Counted from the first letter of the stretch, positions 46,139-58,307 are shown. The stretch is 64,000 nucleotides of DNA from Capitulum mitella (GCA_030062745.1 CP099842.1:30604901-30668900), one strand, 5' to 3'. A program made the numbers and translations. Notes: generated by a model not told the origin, from the sequence alone.

Positions 46139-47989
46139 CCCTCGCCGAACGAGGCAGAGGGTTGACGCCCCCCTCAAGCAGTGTTTTAACCCTATTCCCG
46201 GCGGGGGGGCTGAATCCGCCCCCCTCGGGTTTTTTGCTTGCCAATTCTGGGATTCTTAACGCAGTTTTACAGAACTTGATCACTTTTCCTAGCTATTTTT
46301 TCTACGTACTGAGACAAAATTTCGAAATTCTGTTTTGCTCAGGGCCGGAGCCAGGCAACGTTTTTGGGAGGCACCACAGGCCAATTTTCGCCCGGATGAG
46401 GGTAAAAGGAAAATGACTGCTAAAGATAGCGTTTTTAAGACAGAACTTAAAGCTTTATATGGATGTATGGCTAAATAGTTGGACAAGACGCAAATACAAT
46501 TTTGTTTATCTGAGGTCACTTTCCAAAGTCAGGTCAAGGTCAAAAGTCAAAATTCGATTTTATAGTAATAATTTTGGCACCACTTTTTGGAATGCCAAAC
46601 CCGGAACATATATGACGTAGAAGGGTGCTCTCTACTTGTGTATCAAGTTTCAGCTCGATATCAAGTCGGGTCACGGAGCTATGATCTAAAATGTCAGTGC
46701 GGCTGCCCTATACCACAATAGCCGTGAAATGGAATTTTTGAAATAGAGTGAACTGAAATGAATGAAAACGTTTAGAGGTAATATTAAATGCACACGAGAT
46801 CATTCCAAGTGACTCCAAGGTCACTGGAGGTCATTTAAGGTTAAAGTTCACAAGTTGGTCTGAAGAGGATGTAACCATGACAGTTCCCCGTTTTTCATGT
46901 CCCTGGCACCGCCTATGCTAACATTATACAAACATTGTGATACGACTTGTACTTGTTTAGCATAACATGACTAGCAGAAGCCAAAAAAAGTGTTTTTACC
47001 TTTTTTCTTCATTTAGTTTTTGGAAAACTTCTCCCCCAATTTTTGAAACCCTGTGAACACCTATGAATTTTCTCAGAATTTCAAATGTGCGTATCAATGG
47101 TAAAAGTCGTATTCACAATCTCGATTCATGTCATTTTCACTGAAATCGGTTCATAAAGAACAGAGTTACAAAAAGCCCAAAAATACCCCCTTTTTCGATA
47201 TTTTTGCCCCCTGTATCCAACCCTTTCAAAATTTTGAAAGTTTCTTTTTTTAATTTAGATCACGTCATGGCAAATCGATTGCCGTTTGTTGCGATAAAAT
47301 CGAATGTGTAGTTCTCGAGATCTCAGGAGGGCGGAGGCCGAATCCGCCCCACCCCCCTGCCGGGAATCAGCCATACCGTCTAGCCCTCCGCGAATAGGGT
47401 TAAAGACCACGGCAATACGGCGCACGGCGGCGCCGAGAAATTTGCCGTAGCCGATGATACATCCATTGCGCATGTTTTGAAAAAGAGATGTCTGAGGTCA
47501 ACGAGCTATGAGATCATTACTAACGGTCTGGAGAGCGATTCTGGCGCCACATACCGTTTTTTACTGTTTAAGGGAAGTAGGTATGCATAAACGGCAGACG
47601 ATAGGCATGAAATCGATTCACAATGATAGTTCACATGCCAACAGGTCATCTTCTTAGGTCAATGACTTTTTAAAGGTCAAACAAGGCCAGTGACCTAAGA
47701 TGATCTCTTCTGGGCCATGGAACGTTGCTATGCTAATTTTCGTATTTGACATGGTAATTGAGACGATTTCAGGTCTATTTGGCCCCAAATGCATCGTTTT
47801 TAATTCCGGGAGATCAACTGATAGTTCCCAGGGGTACCGCTGGATTCCCTGGACACACAATTATCAATTGCTTTTGTCCCGTGGCGCTACCTCAATTACG
47901 AGCCAAATGGCGTGGAGGGTGCCTGCCAACGAACACCCCTCGTCGTCCGTGCGAGTGAGCATCCTTCCGGTCGGGGGGGGGGGGCGTGG
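46139..47989 (-). mobile_element. TTAA element, family D copy 2, interrupted by family B
   Basis: Flanks are TTAA at 46135-46138 and 47990-47993. Ends read inward are CCCTCGCCGAACGAGG and CCACGCCCCCCCCCC, then CGACCGGAAGGATG. It is the arm-2 counterpart of D copy 1, with the nested element in the same place. Confidence 0.7.
46190..47399 (-). mobile_element. TTAA element, family B copy 2 (nested in D)
   Basis: Flanked by TTAA at 46186-46189 and 47400-47403. Ends are CCCTATTCCCGGCGGGGGG and, read inward, CCCTATTCGCGGAGGGCTAG. It is 1210 bp long. The DR1 block at the position matching copy 1 has decayed to AGGTTAAAGTTCA. Confidence 0.85.
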
Positions 47990-48538
47990 TTAAAGCCAAC
48001 GAAATAAATGACAGAGCCAATATTCCAACGACGCGCGGTCTTAAAGCCAGAGATCCTTCAATATCACACGATCTTTACGAGATCGAGCCACAGGGTCGAA
48101 CCGCTTCGTGAAACAAATGCACCTTTTACGTGCATGAATGCTAAAACACGGTCAATCTCTGGCATGAGCAATCCCTTTTGTTGAGAATAAAGCAGCACGG
48201 TCTCTTTCCGGTGACCAGGACACGAGAGCCAGCACGTGCCTAGCACTGACAAATTGGCCACCACTCAATCGTGGGAAAGGCTGGTGTGTAGGAACTCCCA
48301 GTGACATGCGCACCCGATCAATGAAAACATGCCATTTCTTCTGTCCCGATATAAGAAAAAAACGTCGAGTGGCGACGTGGTTACAAGACAAACCTACCTT
48401 AGGAACTTACCTAAAAAGAAGCATTACTTTTTCACGAACGACGGAATAAAACCTGCCACGTTTTTGGTTTTTCCAACCTCCGAAACAAAACTGTTGCATC
48501 TCCGTACTTGGTGTATACAATAAGACCAGCACATTCTC

Positions 48539-48542
48539 TTAA
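48539..48542. other. empty TTAA site matching insertion A1
   Basis: A single TTAA in arm 2 between CCAGCACATTCTC and AAACGAGGTCGC, matching both flanks of element A copy 1 in arm 1. Confidence 0.9.
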
Positions 48543-48795
48543 AAACGAGGTCGCCGAAACGTGCACTTCCGAAACCTTTCCATGTGTGAACACACACATA
48601 TAAACAAAAGAAAGGTAACTGGCAACGGAGACAAGGCTGAATTACAAGTGGATGAAGTATGATCGCACAACCAGGGATTTAAGAATGGCAATTGGCAAGG
48701 TTCAAATATGCTAATCCACAAGATCGTACCTCACTGCTCATGACCTCAACTACTGCTAGACGTGGTAACTGACCGCTGATTCTTTTATTTTGCAG

Positions 48796-50692
48796 ATGTC
48801 TGACGACATGGCAGGAGCAAGGCAGATATTGAGCTTGGGAAACGATGGACACTTCACTGTCCACAGCGACAACCTCGGTTCCATCCTTCTACAGGATGAC
48901 GTCATCGACAAGCCCGTCGTTTTGATATCTGTGGCGGGCGCGTTCCGAAAAGGCAAGTCCTTTCTGTTGGACATGATGCTCCGCTACCTGACGGCATCCG
49001 GTAAAGAAGACTGGATAGACACCAAACATTCGGACAGCGCCGGCTTCCCGTGGAAAAGTGGGCACAAACAACACACCACCGGCATCCTGATGTGGTCGAG
49101 CCCTTTCCCAGTGACACTGCCGTCCGGGAACGAAGCCATCATCCTGCTCATGGAAACGCAGGGCACGTTCGACAACCAGTCGACGATGCACGAGTCGGCC
49201 ACCGTGTTCGCTCTGAGCACACTCCTCAGCTCTCTGCAGGTCTTCAACTTGATGGGGAACCTGCAGAACGACGACCTGGAACACCTGCAGCTCTTCACCG
49301 AGTACGGCCGAATGGCGATGGACGACGGGAACGGCACACCGTTCCAGAAGCTCATGTTCCTGGTGCGCGACTGGCAGTACGTCGAGGATCTGCCACTGGG
49401 CGCTCAGGGAGGAGACGAACTAGTCAACGAATGGCTCCACGACGCCAGTGGAAAGAAGGAGTTGCAGAAGGTACGCAACCACATCAGGGACTGCTTCACG
49501 CACATCAGGGGGTTCCTTCTGCCATACCCGGGACAAGCAGTCGCCACCAGCCCAAAGTTCAATGGAAAAAGCGAGGACATGGACCTCCAGGTTTGTGGAC
49601 GGACTCAGGCAGTTGATGCCGATCCTTCTCTCGCCGGAAAACCTCACCATTAGAACCGTCGCCGGAAACCCAATGAAAGCCAGAGACCTGGCGAACTTCA
49701 TCGAGATGTACGTCGACTTGTTCAAAGGCGACAAGCTCCCAAAGCCCATGAGCATTCTGAATGCCACTGCGGAGGCCAACAACATGGCAGCAGTTCAGGA
49801 GTCCAAGTCTCAGTACATCAAACACATGGAGAATGTGCTTGGCGGCGACCGGCCTTCCCTGGACAAACACGACGTCTTCAGGCACCACGAAGAAGCGGCG
49901 CGACAGGCTGAAGCTGCCTTCAGAAACCGAAAAAAAATGGGTGACTGGAAAACATCAGAGGTGTACCACATACAGTTGACGAAAGAAATGGAGGAGTGGT
50001 TCAAATTCGCCGAACAAGCAAACAACGCCAAACGGGAAAAAGAGAGGCTGAACGCAGAAAGCCACAACATGATCCTTGTGAGGACCTGCAAAGCAATATA
50101 CGGAGAAAACATGCAAGGAGTGTCCGGTGATGGCGTCGGACACGTTTCATTACAGGAAATGGAAATGGCACACAGTAACGCGAAGCAAAAAGCTCTGAAG
50201 CACTACGACGAGCAGAAGATCGACTTTGAAGGCATCGCCAAAGACATTCGATTCCAGCTTGTCGAGAACATCGACTCCGAGCGCCGGCAGCTCTTTGTCC
50301 ACAACGACAAGAAGAAGGACCCCAAAAACCAGAAGGCAGCGGAGGCCAACATGAAAGCGGTAGGCCACGCCAAGCAAAACTACCAGATGATGATGAACAC
50401 GCTAACGGCGGACCAAGCCCTCTCCGAAGACGAGCTACGGAAAAGGCACCAGAAATGTCTGCGGTCCGCTGTCGAGGTGTTCGACATTCTGAAAGACGGA
50501 GATGAAAAGCTCTGTTCGGCCTACTTGGAAAACATGAAGTGCGATATAGAGCAGGAGTTGGATACCTACATACGTTCAAACAAACTCAGTGTTGAAATGT
50601 CAGAAATCAAGAGAAAGTTGGAAGAACTTCAAAAAGTTTCGAATGAAGAACGAAACAACAAAACACCAGAATCAAGGTGCGTGGTCATGTGA
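48796..50692 (+). CDS. atlastin/GBP-like prenylated GTPase, copy 2 (one frameshift)
   Basis: The start ATG directly follows an acceptor-like CTTTTATTTTGCAG. The G domain has GAFRKGKS (residues 48-55), HTTGI, the VFALSTLLSS helix, FTEYGRMAM and RDW (191-193). G3 reads ETQG: the metal-coordinating Asp120 of the family's DTQG is Glu. One extra base near 49584-49586 (after EDMD) shifts the frame; the rest continues in the frame ending at 50692. Helix-bundle modules start near residues 321, 418 and 514. The first and third both begin with AEAN and an A-V..(A/S)K..Y pattern, and share ..H......A...F. The protein ends in CVVM, a CaaX box predicted to be farnesylated. No membrane hairpin is seen. Family members fuse or scaffold membranes through GTP-driven dimerisation. 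The function here is inferred, and the product is broken unless the extra base is an error. Confidence 0.85.
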
Positions 50693-50695
50693 GTG

Positions 50696-51172
50696 TCAGC
50701 AGCACACCTATCCCACGTCCGGAAGTCCCAACGATCCGCTGATAGGAGAAAGGCGCGAAAAATCTTGGAAGCGATTCTGTCACGTAACTGGTGCGATGTG
50801 TCATTGATATGCGACTGATGCGTGATTTTACTCAATGATCCATGGACTCGGTGCGCTAACCTGCACAACCAACGGGTTTTCGCAAATATATATTTAGACA
50901 CAAAATCGGCGAAATATTTAACGCAACAATGTTCATGCAGAGCATAAGTAAACAGTGTCAATGAACCACACGTTCATGACGTGATCGCCCCTTCCATTCC
51001 ATAGGTTCGTTTCATTTTTCCATTATACTGTTCCATCAGGAATAACATAGTTAATAGCAACAACACGCCGTAAACAAAGCGCCAACAGTCAGTGACGGCG
51101 TTCCACCGCAAGCGATTCGGCGGCTGACTGGGCACTCGGGGGCCACGTGGGAGGGCGCCGAGCGGCACTGAC
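50696..51172. other. 3' flank of GTPase copy 2 and intron-like DNA
   Basis: Homology to arm 1 continues to about 50895. Beyond it lies about 280 bp of unique sequence up to the ARHGAP1-like exon donor. No canonical AATAAA polyadenylation signal is evident close to the GTPase stop. Confidence 0.4.
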
Positions 51173-51307
51173 CTGCGCCGGCCGTCGTGGCGCACGCCAC
51201 CTCGGTGTCGTCGAACTCCAGCTGCGGCTCATAGTCGTGGTAGTCGGAGAGCGAGGGGTACGGGTCGTCGGCGACGCCGGGCAGCGACGCCGGCCCGGAG
51301 CCGGAGC
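51173..51307 (-). CDS. ARHGAP1: ARHGAP1/RhoGAP68F-like N-terminal exon
   Basis: Reads ADDPYPSLSDYHDYEPQLEF then DDTEVA on the minus strand. The tyrosine/acid-rich DYHDYEP.LEFDDTE segment is characteristic, as I recall it, of the N-terminus of arthropod RhoGAP68F proteins, ahead of the Sec14-like domain. The exon is bounded by an acceptor (CCGTCCGTCTCCGGCAG) and a strong donor (GCGCAG|GTCAGT). It lies about 280 bp outside arm 2. The logical next exon is not found downstream on this strand; its match is at 18.2 kb on the other strand. Confidence 0.65.
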
Positions 51308-51950
51308 CTGCCGGAGACGGACGGCCCGGTCAGGACAGCGGCCGCGGCTGCACCGCGCTGGCGACCTCCCGACCACAGAGCCCCGACACATGGTACCGCC
51401 GAGCGCACGGCCGCCACACCCCAGCCCCAGCTGATGGTATCGTCGGGACGGCCCGGCCCCGGCTAAGGCTGTCGTCAGGACGCCCCAGCCTCAGCCGAAG
51501 GTGTGGTCAGGACGGCTGGGCCCGGCTGAGGACGTCGTCAGGACGGCCCAGCCTCAGCCAGTTGTCAGGACGCTGGCCAGGACGGCCCCGGCTGAGGCCA
51601 GCCCGGGGCCGCCGCGCTACCCACCACAGTTCCGCTCACCAAGCATGGTGGGCGACTGGGCGACGCGCGACCAGGCCGCAGGCGCGTCCGGCGCCGTGAC
51701 GCCGTGGCGCCAGTGGGGCAGCCGGGCGGCGTCACGCACCGCGCCCGAATGCGCCGCCGTGCGTCGCCGAGCAACGGTACGGACTACCGCGGCCGGCCAG
51801 AGACAGGGACTGCCGACCAGCTCGGCCTGCCAGCGGGCCGCGCCTCGGCAGCCCGCGTGACCCCTCCGGCCGTGGATTTTAGTCGTCTAAAAACGGCTCG
51901 GAAAACTTTAGAGCAAACGTTAGCGAGAACGGTTCTCTTTAAATCGGTAT
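51308..51950. other. CpG-rich region upstream of the ARHGAP1-like exon
   Basis: Very G+C-rich. Could include the promoter or 5' exons of the ARHGAP1-like gene, but no start codon with supporting sequence is clear. The long open frames on both strands look compositional. Confidence 0.4.
51435..51600. repeat. ~36 bp degenerate minisatellite
   Basis: GTCAGGACG(G)CCC(A/G)GCC and CAGCCTCAGCC-type phrases recur four to five times. Confidence 0.65.
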
Positions 51951-54900
51951 GAATCGTAATCGAAACAAGACTATAACTGTCCCGGAATAGCTCCATCAAA
52001 AACAGTCGTTTCATGTTTAGCTAGACCCTGTCTTACGGTTAGCGCGAAAAGACAGCTGGGAGGAGCTGGCGTACCTTAACTTCAATTTGATTTGTTCGGC
52101 AAATCTCCAGCAGGGACCATACATTCCTAAGGAAATTTGTGTACGGTGTGTCCACAGAGACTAAGATGTTCTAAATACATGCAAAACTGTGACCAAAGAT
52201 GTTTGCTGACCTTCTGTGGCACCCTCACAGCTACGTCTTTTTTGTTGCAATGTGCTGCGACCCAAATTCGTAAGTTGAGACAACCTGAAAAATTATCCTC
52301 CGAAAGAACGCCACAAGTGATTATTCGGTCGGGTCTCCATCTTTGCGCTGGAACCCTTATGCGGACGATGGATGCATAGATCGCTGATCATTTCGAGCGA
52401 ATCATTTCGCTTCGTCGCGTCCCGTGGAGAACATATCGTTCTCAGGGCTACGGTGTTTCGGGACCTGCCGGACAGTTACCTGCATTTATCCAGGTTACCT
52501 TGACAAATGCAGTTGGAATGCACCGGCACAGTGGCCGGAAGGTCTTCTGACCCGCTGTCGCGTGGGCCGACTGCAAGACGGGAGTCTCAAGAGGGCGTCA
52601 CACTGGCATCTAAACGAAAATGACGGTCTCCGTCACTTAAAGACGTCGATCGTAAAACAAAGTTGAACGGTTCCGGCATGCATTACTGAGTCACTACACG
52701 CAAATCACATATTTCTGACGCACTGAAGGTTTTTAGACACGACGCGGGGAAAAATTTGGACACAATTCAGTTTATTTTTGATCGTGAGACCTGTCGCCCG
52801 TTTGTTAGTTTGCGTAAACCATGCCATATCATATTGTACGTTTGGCAGACTTCGTACCTAACATTTGAAGTGCCGTTTGCGTTTTGGACGTCGGTGTGAT
52901 ACCCGAGGCACCTATGCCCTCTTCATTTCGTGAATCTGACTGAATATGGCCGGAGAGGTACACAATAAGTGGCCAAGTGTTAATGACAAAAGGTTTCGAT
53001 TTTGTGTTGCAGTGGATATGGTATGGAAGCATTGCGAGTCATCGACGACGCACGGAAGACGTGAGACCCCTACCGTTGGTATGGCTGGGATATGACTGAT
53101 TTCTGTGCGATTTCATCACTCCCTAATATTTCAAAAGTGTTCGTCTCTCCCTACTGTTACCACACCGCTGTGAGCCATGATCATGCAGTGAGGCGCAGAG
53201 TCGCACGCCATCGGCGGCTGCACACAAAAAACTACTGGCGCGCGCTCTGTGCAGGAAACTCCGTTGTCTGTTAAGTATATACTCGTAATGTTAAGTATAT
53301 AATCGAACAAGGTTGACATGGGTCACAGCACTGTCTAAAGATCATTGCTCCATTGACGACAGCGTCGCAGAACACTATCCCCATATCAGTTTCCTTGCAG
53401 GAAGACGGCTTGAATGACTGCATTTTTGACACCTCTGTTTTCCATTTTCGCTCTTTCCATTTAGATGGATTGGATTGAATTCCCTTTGGTGGTAAGGATT
53501 TGGGATTAGGCTTCCCTTCCTTTCAAAATGATTTTCATCATCCCCGCCTGGATGCTTCTGAGCCAAAACAATGTCTCGTTTCTGCTGTGATTCGTAGTGA
53601 AGAAGTGACTAGATTTTGTTCTTGGGAAAAATGAATACTGAATCGATGCAGAATTCTAAGTGAAAAAAGTGTCTCGATACCTTTGTGTCACACTGTGCTG
53701 ATTTTTTGCTTACATCAGATACCGTATAAAAGAGACAACAGAAATATTTAGAGACGAAGGAGTCAGTTTCCATTCGTCTTTAAGCGTTTTAAACGCTGCA
53801 TTTCACTATGCAATGGCTGTTCGAGGTAATGTTCTGCTGGCACAGTTGTCTTTTTACAAGTTTCCGAAGTGCACTTTAACCTTTCACGATCATCCAGTTT
53901 GCCTGGATAAATGCCAAAGTTGGCATTTGCTGCTCATTCCAAACAGCAATGCTTATGCTCCAACCAAGGCGAAACTACCTCGGTAGTTCCCCGAGTTTCC
54001 CCGCTCTCCGCGGGGTGCCCCCTCCTACATACCTACTCGGTCATCCACCACCGTGCGCACGACAACGCGTGCCGCAGCCAGCACCCTCCCCTCCCCTTCC
54101 GGAACCAGAGGACGCCAAATCAGCCAGCGTGGCGCCCGAGACTGGGTTAAAATATAGGTACTATTGTACATGCACAGGCTGTCACAGTAACAGAAACAGC
54201 TCACTGCTCCTCAGGTGTTTGGCCAAGATCCATTTCTGAGTTGTCGCCCCAAAATCGAAGCAAGGTATGAGAGAAGTCCTCATGCTTAGTTGAATGGAAG
54301 AGAGACGTTGGCATATTATCAACACGTTTTTTTTTTAAAGTCACACTGTCCCTTCGGCTTTTTTGAAGCCCAAAGGGCAGTTGGCTCACAGTTATGATTT
54401 ATTTTGTGAAAAATTCAGACCGTATGCAGCGCGAGCTTCGCAAGACTATCATGAAACAATAATATGACTGCTCGCAGAAAGAATGCATTGTGTTCTGACT
54501 GTTGTTGACTGCAGTCTATTGTAAAAATGCATTTAAAGAAATACTTACTGCGAATGTTAATGTGAGTACTGAGTAAACCTTCAGATGCCGTAAGCTTCCG
54601 TCCATAAATTACACAACGGTCATGGTTTAGGGGGAAGCGGGAAGCTTCATGCACCATTATGGTCAGTAAAAGTTTGAGGGTAAGTAGACCGTTTTGTTCC
54701 GTAGCAAATTGGAACAATGACGATTATTTTGTACCCAGACATACCTGCATGCGTACCTGATTCCATCTATTATACACCACGGACCATGGTGTTTTGTTTA
54801 CTTCGTTTGCACGTCGTGCTAGCATCTTCCACAGATAATCTAGAGATCTACCAAAGCTTGAAGTTGACAGGCGAGAACGGAGTGCAACGGCACACCCTCA

Positions 54901-56486
54901 GACTTTTGGACCAAGGTGGTCGGACGTTGGCAACCGGATGCGGATTTGTTCGTCTGGGACTCCACTGGTGTCCGAAGAGTGCATGATGGACATTTGAATC
55001 TGAACGAGCAAATGTCTTATAATGGCAGTGCATGCTATGACACTCGGACTTTGTCACGTGAGGGAGGGGCAGTGCGGTGACTCGAGAAGGAAGGAGAGAG
55101 ACAGGGGACAGCTTGGAGTGGACCGCATGCAATAGGTCCGAACGCTTGGCAGGTCATGGAGATCGCCACTGCCGCCGGGGGGGGGAGTGTCCATGCATGG
55201 ATCATGGTCCCATGGGCCCCACCTCTCACTGGCGATGCCCGTGATTGCGAAGAGACTTAGCCGTTGCACTTCTGGTAATGGATTCAGAATACGAAACTGA
55301 GGGAGAAACTAATGAACAGGACCACCCAGAACGTGATATGCGTGGCAGATAGACGCGCCCAATGGGTTAGCATTACGGCCCAGAGCGACCGGCCCGCCGG
55401 AGCCGCTGCCCTGCGAGCGGCCGGCCGGCCGGATGTCCGCGGCAACCCCGTGCGGGCTGCGGACTCCATACGGCCAACGCTGTCACCTCTCCGCAAAATG
55501 CAGGTCCAGTTTGTGAGGGTCAATATCTGTCTCCTGTTCCCCCGTATTGTTAACGTTGATGATCGGACGGATACGGCGATATACTGAGCCGGGCCCGCAT
55601 TGGCTGATTCGCTGCCCAGTGCTGTTCCTTGTGTCACGCAGGACAGCGGTGTGATAGTCTGGGAGCCTGGATAGCCTGGGGCGGCCAACCAGCCGAGACG
55701 GCGCAAATCTTCCATCGACTGCTGGCGGTCGCAGAACTTGGTGCATGTCATGAATTTCTGTGACTTGCCGCGACGCCTCGTGAAAAACATCTCCTTCGTC
55801 GCAGCTGTGACCGGCCCGCTGCAAACTGAACATGAGTCTAACCGTGCCCAGTCTCAGGCTGTCCAGGGGAGAAGAAATTTCGTGTCGGCCCATCTGTGGA
55901 CTGTTATTTCGAAACTGGGCACCTCTATGTTCGTACATGCCAATGGCCCACTTACCTTTTCCGGTCAGGGGGTACCCCGCTACGTGCCAAAGGGTTCTGC
56001 CTGGGGTTTGATGCCCTTTGCGAGGAGTGGGTATGCCGGCCCGGAGTCACTTCGTGTGCAAAAAAATCGGGAGTCCCAGGATCCCCTTCCCCGCCCGTTA
56101 CGCTACTCATTCAGGTGAAATGGGCAAATTTTATTACATTGCATACATTTACATGGGATTCGTTGAATACGGAATCGATGTACTGTGCCCTTTATCCAAT
56201 TCTTCACATCTGTTTTTAGTTATTTTGGGGGTTTGACAGGCGCACCGACTGCGTGGTCAAATGACTTGATCCCAGGGTATAACGTACAAGTCTACTTATG
56301 ACTCAGTAGGTGATATGCAACAGTGTGGTCAGGTCTTTACCTCATCACACTATGCAGAGACTTGCAGCATTGCACACGTGGAATGCTGTATTTAGAAAAC
56401 GTATATGCAACACACACGTACACCCACACAAAAACGCCAATTAAATATCCCGATAGAGCGAGCCGCGACTTCTAAAGGTGTGCAGC
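51951..56486. other. gene-poor DNA
   Basis: No supportable gene. 55350-55480 is moderately CpG-rich. A G-run at 55178-55187 and T/A-rich tracts near 54330 are the only low-complexity features seen. The open frames at 54717-54986 and 55284-55938 have no recognisable motifs. Confidence 0.45.
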
Positions 56487-56490
56487 TTAA

Positions 56491-57630
56491 CCCTATTCCC
56501 GGAGGGCTCGACGGTATGGTCGATTCCCGGCAGGGGGGGCGTCGGATTCGCCCCCCCCCCCCTGAGATCTCGAGAACTACACATCCGATTTCATCGCAAC
56601 AAACGGCAATCGGTTTGCCATGACGTAAACTACACTTTTACAAAAAGAAATTTCCAAAACTTTGAAAGCGGTGGATACAGGGGAAAAAATTTCAAAATTA
56701 GGGGTATTTTTGGAATTGGTATACACATTTGAAATTTTGTGGAAATTCATAGGCGATGACAGGTTTTCAAGAAAGAGGAGGATTAGTTTTTCAACAACTG
56801 AATGAATAAAAAAAACAAAAACACTTTTTTTGGCTGCTGCTGGTCATGTTAGTCTAAAGAAGTACAAATCGCATTACAATATTTGCATAATGTTAGCAAA
56901 GACGGTGCCAGGGACATGAAAAAGGAGGAACTGTCATGGTCACACATTCTTCAGATCAACTTGTGACCTTTAATCTTAAATGACCTCCAGTAACCTTGGG
57001 GTCACTTGAAATGATTTCGTGTGCCTTTAATATTATCTGTAAACATTGTCAATCATTTGAATTCACTCCATTTCAAAAATTGTATTTTACGGCTATTGTG
57101 ATATAGGGTACGCGCAGTGACATTTTAGGTCATAGCTCCGTGACCCGACTTGCTGTCAAGATGAAACTTGATACACAAGCAGAGGGTACCCTTTACGTGA
57201 TATACATTCTGAGTTTGGCATTTGGAAAAAACAGCGCCGAAATTATTGCTAAACAACCAAATTTTGACTTTTGACCTTGACCTGAACTTGTAAAGTGGCC
57301 TTACATGAACAAAATTGTATCTGCGCGTTGTCCAACTATTTTTCTATACATTCATATAAAGTTTTAAGTTCTATCTTAACAACGCTATTTTTGGCAGCCA
57401 TTTTCCGTTTACCCTCAACAGGTCCAAAGATGGCCTGAGGTGCCTCCCAAAAACGTTGCCTGGCTCCGCCCCTGAGCAAAACAGAATTTTGAAATTTTGT
57501 CACGGCACGTAGAACGAATAGCTAGGAAGAGTCACTAAGTTTCGTGAAGCTGCGTGAAAAAGCCTGGAATTGGCAAGCAAAAAAAATCCCAAGGGGGAAG
57601 GATTCAGCCCCCTTCCTGCCGGGCATACGG
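56491..57630 (+). mobile_element. TTAA element, family B copy 6
   Basis: Flanked by TTAA at 56487-56490 and 57631-57634. Ends are CCCTATTCCCGGAGGGCTCG and, read inward, CCGTATGCCCGGCAGGAAGG. It is 1140 bp, missing about 70 bp of interior relative to other copies. The DR1 block has decayed to TGACCTTTAATCT. Confidence 0.85.
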
Positions 57631-57689
57631 TTAATTTACAACGTTAGTCTTACACAGCTGTAAGTCACAACTTCATGGCAATATGCATT

Positions 57690-58307
57690 TCTTTACGGTA
57701 CCAGCTTCAGTTCCTGGTACTGACCAGAACAAAGCTTTCCATATACCACAAACGGCTGCCGTCCAGCCGTGGCGCTGTCAAAACGCGACACGTCGTCCTG
57801 AGCCGCACCGTCGACCGCCACGGTGCTCTCAGACGGTGTCGGAGCCGAGGCGGTTGGCACGGGGACGGCGCTGGGGCTGCATGACAGAAGAGCGCTCGAG
57901 CGGCGATATCTCAGGGGAGATCTCGTAAGATGAGAAGGCCGTATGAGAAGCTTACAGAAGGCGGAACTGGCACGGGGACAGCTAGGTACAACGGTGGTGG
58001 GGTGGGCGGGGGGAAGACTGGGGATGACGGTGGTGGCGGTGGCAGGGGGACGGCTTGATACGACGGTGGTGGGGTCGGCAAAAGGACGGCTGAGCAGGAC
58101 GGTGGTGGTGTTGGCAGGGGGATTGCTGGATAGGACGCTGGTGGAGTTGACATGAGGACGATCAGCCTCGGCACTGGTGGTGTACACGTCTTCTTCTCCA
58201 ATCTCTTCTTCTGGCCACCGCTCGTCGTTTTCACAGCTTCGGCTTGGTACAGACCAGCTTAGCAAAGCCTCGTAGAGCACGTGTTGCACGACAGTTCAGA
58301 CCCGCAC
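57690..58307 (-). CDS. possible Ser/Thr/Pro-rich exon over a minisatellite
   Basis: A possible acceptor (CTTATATTTCGCAG) ends at 58308. Downstream one frame reads CENDERWPEEEIGEEDVYTT and then a repeating T-T-V-(V/L/I)-.-S-.-P-P-A/F pattern; an overlapping frame gives PPPSY-type proline repeats. Both are open because the DNA has a 36 bp period. Neither frame has an ATG near the start and the acceptor-linked frame meets an early stop. I do not recognise a family. Confidence 0.2.
57985..58160. repeat. 36 bp minisatellite, about five units
   Basis: Units start ACGGTGGTGG (or ACGCTGGTGG) near 57989, 58025, 58061, 58097 and 58133, 36 bp apart and in register with the codon frame. Confidence 0.85.

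Larger units (their letters stand above)
43640..50895 (+). repeat. inverted segmental duplication, arm 2
   Basis: Reverse complement of 8400-18103 minus two family A insertions. Length is about 7.26 kb. The inner end is at GTCGCGCTGAGTC (about 43640) and the outer end near GGGTTTTCGCAAATATATAT (about 50895). It carries the nested D/B element pair and the second GTPase copy. Confidence 0.9.
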
